The notes beneath the pieces were generated by a model, which saw only the letters and a program-made list of their open reading frames with translations, was not told the DNA's origin and searched no databases. From Succinatimonas hippei (GTDB taxonomy: Bacteria > Pseudomonadota > Gammaproteobacteria > Enterobacterales > Succinivibrionaceae): a stretch of DNA of 12,016 nt. Below, one piece after another: positions 6,542 through 12,016 of the stretch (positions are counted from its first letter, which is position 1; each line of letters opens with the position of its first letter). The translations under genes and the position numbers were made by a program. Where the stretch lies: contig SFGV01000056.1 in NCBI GenBank assembly GCA_004557545.1, positions 1 through 12,016 of the forward strand. Reading direction: 5' to 3'.

Positions 6542-7684
6542 TCATGGAACTCTTCCCTCGGGTTTAATGTAAATCCCCTTCCTGGCCATAGCTTTTACAT
6601 AACCCATGCGGATGTACTCTGAAAGCTCAAACACGGCTCTTGCGTACAAAGGACTGGTGTTATAGCGGGTGATCGCCCTGAAATTTCCAAGTCCCACCAG
6701 GACGCTCTGAGTTCCATCCTCAAGATCATAGGTATAAAGCCTGACGTTCTCATCATCAGGAATGGTGACCTTGGTGGACGCGCCGCTCTGATAAAGCTCT
6801 CCTGCCGTAAGGTTCCATTCTCTTGCCTTAAGCGTCTGAGCGTCCGCTCCGTCAAGGTGTACGGCGTAGCAGATCCCGCGCCCTCTCTGATAACCGTGTT
6901 TCATAAAGTAGTTCGCGACCGAAGCTATGGCGTCATCCGCGTTGGTAAACAGATCTTCAGTACCATCTCCTGAAGCGTCAACCGCGAAATTAAGGTAGGA
7001 GGATGGCATGAACTGTCCCATGCCCATTGCTCCGGCGTAGGATCCCTTTACAGAGCGTATATCCCAGCCTTCCCTTAAGCAGAGCTTTATGAAATTCGCG
7101 TACTCAGATGAGAAGAAAGCCGCGCGCTTTGGATAAAAGAACCCGAGGGTGTACAGCGCGTCCAGCGCTGACCAGGTACCCATATTGCGGCCGTAGAAGG
7201 TTTCAACCCCTATGATCGCGCAGACTATCTCAGGTGGTACCCCGTAGCGCTCATAAGCTTTCATAAGGCTCTCGCGGTGGTTGATGTAGAAATTCACTCC
7301 CGCGTTAATTCTCTCTTTTGTAATAAAGATCTTTCGGTACTGATACCATGGCTTGGCCTCAGATGGTCTTGTGATGGCGTCGATGATCTTCTGCTGGTAG
7401 GTGGACTGTGAGATGGCGTACTCAAGCGCCTGAACGCTGACCCCGGTTTTAGAGGCGAGAGCGGAGAGCGACGCTCTGTCAGCTCCATTGGGTGTAACCG
7501 CGCCTTTTGCGGCGGTAACGCCCGAAGATCCTGACTGATAGCCGGCGCTGCCTGTCACCTGTGAACCGGACGCGGCCTGAGCGCAGGCGGCAGCGCCTGA
7601 GGCTGACAGCAGCAACGCTGCTGTCAGGGTTTTCTTTAAGGATCTTTTTAATTTTGCGTTTTTAAAAATAAAGCTGTATGACAT
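6542..7684 (-). CDS. mltB: membrane-associated lytic transglycosylase B family
   Basis: It cleaves the MurNAc-GlcNAc bond of peptidoglycan to leave 1,6-anhydro ends. The catalytic Glu is E161 in GVPPEIVCAIIGVETFYGR, the standard MltB setting. The family block GSYAGAMGMGQFMPSSY and the calcium-site-like DASGDGTEDLF follow. The N-terminus is a signal sequence. Unlike E. coli MltB it has no clear lipobox, since C34 is preceded by A-A-A. Cleavage after AQA (residue 37) into a soluble periplasmic form is as likely. A low-complexity Ser/Gly/Ala stretch spans about 38-70. The length of 380 is close to the family's. I see no Shine-Dalgarno sequence before the ATG at 7684, and a run of nine A lies 36-44 bases upstream of it. 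It is separated from rodA by 172 bp. Confidence 0.93.
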   Translation of the reverse strand: MSYSFIFKNAKLKRSLKKTLTAALLLSASGAAACAQAASGSQVTGSAGYQSGSSGVTAAKGAVTPNGADRASLSALASKTGVSVQALEYAISQSTYQQKIIDAITRPSEAKPWYQYRKIFITKERINAGVNFYINHRESLMKAYERYGVPPEIVCAIIGVETFYGRNMGTWSALDALYTLGFFYPKRAAFFSSEYANFIKLCLREGWDIRSVKGSYAGAMGMGQFMPSSYLNFAVDASGDGTEDLFTNADDAIASVANYFMKHGYQRGRGICYAVHLDGADAQTLKAREWNLTAGELYQSGASTKVTIPDDENVRLYTYDLEDGTQSVLVGLGNFRAITRYNTSPLYARAVFELSEYIRMGYVKAMARKGIYIKPEGRVP

Positions 7685-7856
7685 ATGAACTGCGTGTGAG
7701 CCTGATTTAATTCATGTTGTTTTTTTTTGATCTTCAGCGTGATTACTGTGTTTTGCGAGAGCTTCTGGCGCGGTCTTTTAATTACAGCGGTGCGATCTTC
7801 AGGAGCGGAGCTGTTAGTTTCATCTCGTATCAACCCATATCATCGTTTAAGCCTGC

Positions 7857-9011
7857 TCATTTTCCAAAGATCATGACCTTCTTGTGAGTATGGATGGACA
7901 TGATGATCCCAAAGCTCACGGAAAGGGTAGTCATGGAGGTGCCGCCGTAGCTTACAAAGGGAAGCGGAACCCCGACCACCGGCAGAATACCGCTTACCAT
8001 ACCTATGTTCACAAAGATGTAGAACATGAAGGTAAAGGTAAAAGCGCCTGAGAGGATCCGCTCAAAGTTCTCTCTTGCCTTCATGGTTATAACCACGCAT
8101 CTCCAGATGATAAAGCAATAGAGCGCCATCAGGATGATAAAGCCCACAAGCCCGGTCTCCTCGGAGAGCACCGCGAAGATGAAATCGGTATGGGGCTCGG
8201 GCAGGAAATCCAGCTGGGACTGGCTTCCCTCAAGCCAGCCCTTGCCATAAAAACCGCCTGATCCTATGGCTATCTTGGACTGGATGATGTGATAGCCCGC
8301 GCCCAGAGGATCGGAAGTGGGGTCAAGCAGGGTAAATATTCGCTGTTTCTGGTAATCGTGCAGCACGAAGTTCCACATCACCGGCACCGCCGCGGCGGCG
8401 GCTCCAATGCCAAGCAGGATCCACCACCATGAGAGACCCGCGAGAAACACCGCGATAAAGCCTGAGGCCGCCACCAGTCCCGCGGTTCCAAGATCTGGCT
8501 CCATGAGGATGAGCGCGGTGGGCATTCCAACAATCACAAGGGATATGAGCGTGTTGATGGTCTTGGGCGGGATGGGGCTTTTTGAGAGGAAGGCCGCGAC
8601 CGCGAGCGGCATTACCACCTTGAAGATCTCAGAGGGCTGCACTCTTACAACACCAAGATTGAGCCAGCGCTGCGCGCCCTTTGAGATATCCCCGAAGAGC
8701 TCGACGAGCACCAGCAGTACAAGCCCTGTCACATACAAATAAAAGGACATCTTCGCGAAATACTTGGGAGGAATTTGCGCGAAGGTTACTATAAGGGCGA
8801 TGGCTCCGGCGGTATGGATACATTTTCTGATAACCATGGCGCTGTCACGGCCTGAGGCCGAGTAGAGTATGAAGAGAGAGAGCAGCATCAGCACGATAAG
8901 CGCGGCGAGCAGGGGCGTATCGATATGGTGTCGGAAGAAAAATCCGCCCTTCTCAACTTTGGTGTTTACCTTGCCAAGCGAGGCCTTGTCCGCCGCGATT
9001 TCAGATCTCAT
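7857..9011 (-). CDS. rodA: RodA, SEDS peptidoglycan glycosyltransferase of the elongasome
   Basis: RodA polymerises lipid II into glycan strands for side-wall growth and works as a pair with PBP2. This is a many-helix membrane protein with typical SEDS motifs: SASG near 52-55, RWLNLG and QPSE(I)FK near 115-132, MEPDLGTA near 170-177, and SQLDFLPEPHTDFIFAVLSEETG. The Asp of HTDFIFA corresponds to the catalytic Asp of the family. Near the C-terminus are GILPVVGVPLPFVSYGG and a final short cytoplasmic tail. The ATG at 9011 shares one base with the mrdA stop (TGATG), and GGAG lies seven bases before it. A GTG one codon upstream (9014) would instead give a four-base overlap. Either way translation is coupled to mrdA. 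Residue numbers would shift by one with the GTG start. Confidence 0.95.
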   Translation of the reverse strand: MRSEIAADKASLGKVNTKVEKGGFFFRHHIDTPLLAALIVLMLLSLFILYSASGRDSAMVIRKCIHTAGAIALIVTFAQIPPKYFAKMSFYLYVTGLVLLVLVELFGDISKGAQRWLNLGVVRVQPSEIFKVVMPLAVAAFLSKSPIPPKTINTLISLVIVGMPTALILMEPDLGTAGLVAASGFIAVFLAGLSWWWILLGIGAAAAAVPVMWNFVLHDYQKQRIFTLLDPTSDPLGAGYHIIQSKIAIGSGGFYGKGWLEGSQSQLDFLPEPHTDFIFAVLSEETGLVGFIILMALYCFIIWRCVVITMKARENFERILSGAFTFTFMFYIFVNIGMVSGILPVVGVPLPFVSYGGTSMTTLSVSFGIIMSIHTHKKVMIFGK

Positions 9012-11071
9012 CACTGCACTCCCACGGTTCCGCCCATGCCGAATTTGACATATTTGGGCTCGCTCTCGCCCATGTATCCGCCCGGGGCTATCTCAAGCAG
9101 ATATTTGTCGATCAGCGCTCTTGCAATAGGGGCGGCCATGCGCGAGCCACCGCCCGCGTTCTCAAGAATCACCCCGACTAAGATCCTGGGCTTTAAAAAC
9201 GGGGCGTAGGCCACGAAAAGCGCGTTGTCACGGTGCTCTACTTTAATTCTTGAGGCGTCATATTTCTCACCCTGCTTGACCGCGACCAGCTGCGCAGTTC
9301 CGGATTTTCCTGCGGCCTTGTAACGAGCGCCCTCGAAGGCGCGCCTGCCGGTACCCTCAGGCCCGTTTACCACCAGATACATGCCGTCGCGGCAGACATC
9401 CCAGTAGGAGCTGTCGCGAAGCTCGATCCGCGGAGGCTCCTCACGCGACTTGAAGCCATGCTTGACCTTATTGCCATCGGCAGGATCGATTATCTCCTTC
9501 ATAAGATGAGGAGTGTTGACCTGACCGCGCTCGGCAAGCGTCATATGGGCTTTGACCAGCTGCATGAGCGTGGTAGTCCAGTAGCCCTGGCCTATTCCGA
9601 TAGGCACGGTGTCGCCAAGCGCCCAGCCTTTGTGGAAGCGCGCACGCTTCCATTCGCGTGATGGGTTAACTCCGGTTGACTCCTCGCCTAAGTCTATATT
9701 GGTGCCGCGCCCGAAGCCGAATATATCAAGATAGCGGTGGATGGTATTGATCCCGGCGCGGTAGGCCAGATCATAAAAGTAGGTATCGGCGGAGACCTCA
9801 AGCGCCCGGTAGAGGTCAAGCCAGCCATGCCCCCAGGATCTCCAGTCGCGGAACTGGTGGGTTGAATTGGGCAGTCTGAAATAGGGCATTCCGAAAAACG
9901 ATCCAGTGGGGGTTATGAGACCCTCGTTTAATCCCATCACGCACATCAGGGGCTTTGCCGTAGACGCGGGGGCGTAGCCGCCCTGGGTTACGCGGTTTAT
10001 CAGAGGACGCCCGGGGTTGTTGAGCAGGCGACTGTAATCGCGGGATCTTATTCCCCTTACAAAAAGGTTGGGATCATAGGAGGGGTTTGAGTACATAGCC
10101 AGGATCTCGCCGTTTGACGGATCGATCGCTACCACCGCGCCCTTGGTATCCCCAAGAATTTCCTGCGCGTAGTACTGCAGTCTTATATCAAGCGATACGG
10201 TAATGTCATCACCGGGCTTGGGAGGGTTGTACTTGATGGTGCGTATGATCTGCCCGTGGCTGTTTACCTCAACCTCGCGTGAACCGGTACGCCCGTGCAG
10301 GGTTTCCTCATAGTACTTCTCGATGCCAAGCTTCCCTATTTCAGTAGAACCCTCATAATTGTCAATGCGGTTTTGCGCGGTGAGCGTATCGACATCGGAC
10401 TGATTGATGCGCGAGACATAGCCTATTGCGTGGGTCGCGATATCGGCAAAGGGGTAATAACGTTTAAGGCTTGCCGCCACCTGTACGTTAGGATAACGGT
10501 AGCTGTTTACCGAGAAGGTCGCAATCTGCTCCTCTGATAGCAGATCCGAGATCTCAATGCCTGAGAATTTCTTGCGCGAGAGCGCCTGACGCGAAAGCGA
10601 GATTGCCTCGCGGTCTGAAAGATCCAGCGTAAGCAGGGTATTGAGCTCCTTGATCTGCTCTAAGGTGTTGAACTCCTTGGTAGGGTACAAAACCAGATGG
10701 TACACCGGACGATTGTCGGCCAGTACCACATGATTGCGGTCATAGATGATCCCGCGGGATGGCACCACGGGGACTATCTTCAGGCGGTTTTCGTTTGAGC
10801 GGGTCTGATAGTCATGATATGAGATGACCTGAAGGTAATACAGGTTTGAAAACAGCACCGCCACCATCAGGCCGCAGACCGCAAGGCAGGCTATAACCCG
10901 GTTTCTGAAGATCCGGTTCTCCGTTTCAAGATCCCGTCTGCCGTTTTCCCGGGAATTCTGATCCCGCCGGCGTTTGCGGCGTTCAGGACCAAAGAGCTGA
11001 CGTTCTTTGGCTTTTTTGATTTGAGGATTGAACAGGGACACTTCTCTTGAGGGTACCGGGAACAGCCGCAA
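9011..11071 (-). CDS. mrdA: penicillin-binding protein 2, elongasome transpeptidase
   Basis: PBP2 cross-links new glycan strands during rod growth and activates RodA. The first 55 or so residues are strongly basic and probably cytoplasmic. One transmembrane helix lies at about 58-80. Next comes the PBP2 pedestal start (YYLQVISYHDYQTRSNENRLKIVPVVPSRGIIYDRN). The transpeptidase motifs are S370-T-A-K373, S427-A-D429 (SAD is normal for PBP2) and K589-S-G-T. The 686 residues exceed the E. coli 633, partly through the N-terminal extension. No ATG is available before the membrane helix: the frame opens at a TTG (11071) with at best a weak TAAG ribosome site, and a GTG at 11041 (codon 11) is the main alternative. 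So the start is uncertain. It is first in the cluster and overlaps rodA. The usual upstream genes rsfS and rlmH are absent. Confidence 0.95.
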   Translation of the reverse strand: MRLFPVPSREVSLFNPQIKKAKERQLFGPERRKRRRDQNSRENGRRDLETENRIFRNRVIACLAVCGLMVAVLFSNLYYLQVISYHDYQTRSNENRLKIVPVVPSRGIIYDRNHVVLADNRPVYHLVLYPTKEFNTLEQIKELNTLLTLDLSDREAISLSRQALSRKKFSGIEISDLLSEEQIATFSVNSYRYPNVQVAASLKRYYPFADIATHAIGYVSRINQSDVDTLTAQNRIDNYEGSTEIGKLGIEKYYEETLHGRTGSREVEVNSHGQIIRTIKYNPPKPGDDITVSLDIRLQYYAQEILGDTKGAVVAIDPSNGEILAMYSNPSYDPNLFVRGIRSRDYSRLLNNPGRPLINRVTQGGYAPASTAKPLMCVMGLNEGLITPTGSFFGMPYFRLPNSTHQFRDWRSWGHGWLDLYRALEVSADTYFYDLAYRAGINTIHRYLDIFGFGRGTNIDLGEESTGVNPSREWKRARFHKGWALGDTVPIGIGQGYWTTTLMQLVKAHMTLAERGQVNTPHLMKEIIDPADGNKVKHGFKSREEPPRIELRDSSYWDVCRDGMYLVVNGPEGTGRRAFEGARYKAAGKSGTAQLVAVKQGEKYDASRIKVEHRDNALFVAYAPFLKPRILVGVILENAGGGSRMAAPIARALIDKYLLEIAPGGYMGESEPKYVKFGMGGTVGVQ

Positions 11072-11503
11072 GGTGATCTTACCAAGCGGGGCGCAGCGGC
11101 GCCATTTAAAAAACTATCAATATGACATGTATAAGCGCATGCCTGAGATTAGAGCGCATTTTAACATGGCAAAGCATTATCAGTAGATCAAAGGCGAGGG
11201 GATTGGGAAAGCGCCAGAAAACGCCAGTCCCAGACACAATCAAACACAATGCTGTTGAACCCGGGGCATGTCAGACATGGTTATTTGTTTGTGAATTAAG
11301 TACCAACATGCAGGAATCATAATTCTGTTATGGTTTTATACTCGGCTAAGGAACTGTTTGATGATTGGTTAACGTGCCAAATATAGAAGACAAGCGGTTT
11401 TCAAAGTTAACGCGATTGCTTGAGCAGTCAGCACATCTAACATAAGATCAGAAAAGCAGAGCAATTATCAGGCAACAGGATACGACTATCTCGGGAGTGT
11501 ACG
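11072..11503. other. divergent spacer between mrdA and the AAA-ATPase-like gene
   Basis: This stretch of about 430 bp must hold promoters for both directions. For the plus strand the best pair is at 11420-11448, and a second, weaker pair is TTGATG with TATAGA 18 bases on (about 11358-11387). For mrdA, a TTGCCA with TAATCT 15 bases away (around 11145-11171, minus strand) is possible but off-spacing. A palindrome CATGTC-A-GACATG lies at 11267-11279. I do not support any gene here. Confidence 0.45.
11420..11448 (+). promoter_or_regulatory. candidate promoter of the AAA-ATPase-like gene
   Basis: TTGAGC (11420-11425) and TAAGAT (11443-11448) are 17 bases apart. Each matches the sigma-70 consensus at four of six positions. 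It would give a leader of about 50 bases before the ATG at 11504. Confidence 0.4.
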
Positions 11504-12016
11504 ATGCGGACAGCAAAACAGGTCAGTACCGACTATGAGAAATTCTGTGATTTCATAGACAACAACTGCTACTACGTTGACAAAACCCGTTTTCTGCGCC
11601 CTGTATTAACCTCAGGCAACAAAGTTCTGCTCTTTACCCGTCCCCGCCGCTTTGGTAAAACCCTGACCATGGATATGTTCAAGGAGTTTTTGAACGTAAA
11701 CCCTGACAATCCCGGGGACACCAGCCGTCAGGAAAGAGTCTTCAAAGGGCTTGATGTCATGGAAGACACAGAGCTCGTAGAGAAATATATGGGACAGTAC
11801 CCTGTGGTGTCCATGACATTTAAAAGAGTTTTTGGCGAAAGCTTTGATGGAGCGGTAAAGAAGCTCGCAGCGCTGATTGTTGAGACAGCCTCTAAATTTA
11901 AATATTTAACGCAAAGCCCGAAACTTAGTGATGAAGAGAAAAGTCAGCTCTCTTTTTACCTGAGCTATATTAAGCTTAGAAAGCCTGAAAATATCGATCT
12001 CATTTCAGAGTTTCTT
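11504..12016 (+). CDS. AAA-ATPase-like protein (DUF1703-type family), 5' part only
   Basis: The frame starts at an ATG six bases after GGGAG (11493-11497) and runs open to the right edge: 171 codons. The N-terminal pattern is diagnostic of the AAA-ATPase-like family: FCDFIDNNCYYVDKTRFLRPVL (about 14-35), a beta strand KVLLFTRPRRFGKT with the P-loop at about 46-53, then LTMDMFKEFL, and YPVVSMTFKRVF (about 99-110). In known full-length members, the ATPase part is followed by a PD-(D/E)XK nuclease-like domain. That part would be beyond the window. These proteins occur in many copies in gut and rumen bacteria, and their role is unproven. Mobile or defence functions have been suggested from their patchy distribution. 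It faces away from mrdA and is probably an insertion next to the conserved cell-wall cluster. Confidence 0.85.
   Translation, partial: MRTAKQVSTDYEKFCDFIDNNCYYVDKTRFLRPVLTSGNKVLLFTRPRRFGKTLTMDMFKEFLNVNPDNPGDTSRQERVFKGLDVMEDTELVEKYMGQYPVVSMTFKRVFGESFDGAVKKLAALIVETASKFKYLTQSPKLSDEEKSQLSFYLSYIKLRKPENIDLISEFL

Noticed and set aside
7648..7833. A 61-codon frame bridging the rodA-mltB gap
   Set aside because: It starts at TTG without a ribosome site, overlaps the mltB start in another frame and looks like no known protein.
11122..11322. A 66-codon plus-strand frame in the divergent spacer
   Set aside because: No ribosome site, odd composition, and it lies where the mrdA promoter should be.

Overview
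The window looks like a chromosomal segment of a gammaproteobacterium. It carries the conserved rod-shape and septal peptidoglycan cluster mrdA (PBP2) - rodA - mltB - rlpA - dacA - ybeD, all on the minus strand and so read from right to left (about 11071 down to 2778). This order, with mltB between rodA and rlpA, is the one known from Pseudomonas- and Vibrio-like gammaproteobacteria. In E. coli mltB is elsewhere. The moderately GC-balanced core and the neighbouring AAA-ATPase-like/DUF1703 gene would fit an anaerobic gut lineage such as Succinivibrionaceae, but that placement is inference only.

Right to left. Positions 11504-12016 (plus strand) hold the first 171 codons of an AAA-ATPase-like protein of the type usually fused to a PD-(D/E)XK nuclease-like domain. 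It diverges from mrdA across a spacer of about 430 bp. mrdA has no usable ATG and is translationally coupled to rodA (stop and start overlap). mltB, rlpA, dacA and ybeD follow with widening gaps. A hairpin plus T-run after rlpA (about 5042-5081) looks like an intrinsic terminator. dacA and ybeD each have a plausible promoter of their own with repeat sequences on or next to it. The usual neighbours lipB/lipA (beyond ybeD) and rsfS/rlmH (before mrdA) are absent, so synteny breaks on both sides of the core.

Left of ybeD is a 488-bp spacer with degenerate 30-bp repeats. Next comes a SanA-type DUF218 membrane protein with an unusual disordered tail of about 135 residues. Last is a strikingly AT-rich gene, open at the left edge, for an acyltransferase-3 family membrane protein. 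That gene holds an in-frame run of nine G and an in-frame run of nine T. One base gained or lost in either run leads to an early stop, so it is a good candidate for a phase-variable surface-sugar acyltransferase.

How the genes work together: PBP2 and RodA are the transpeptidase and glycan polymerase of the elongasome. MltB and RlpA are lytic transglycosylases that cut glycan. DacA trims the pentapeptide D-Ala. SanA is a known envelope-barrier factor. The left-edge acyltransferase would modify surface polysaccharide. I see no CRISPR array, rRNA, tRNA or insertion sequence. The window is largely an ordinary cell-wall locus, and the unusual material is in its flanks and spacers.
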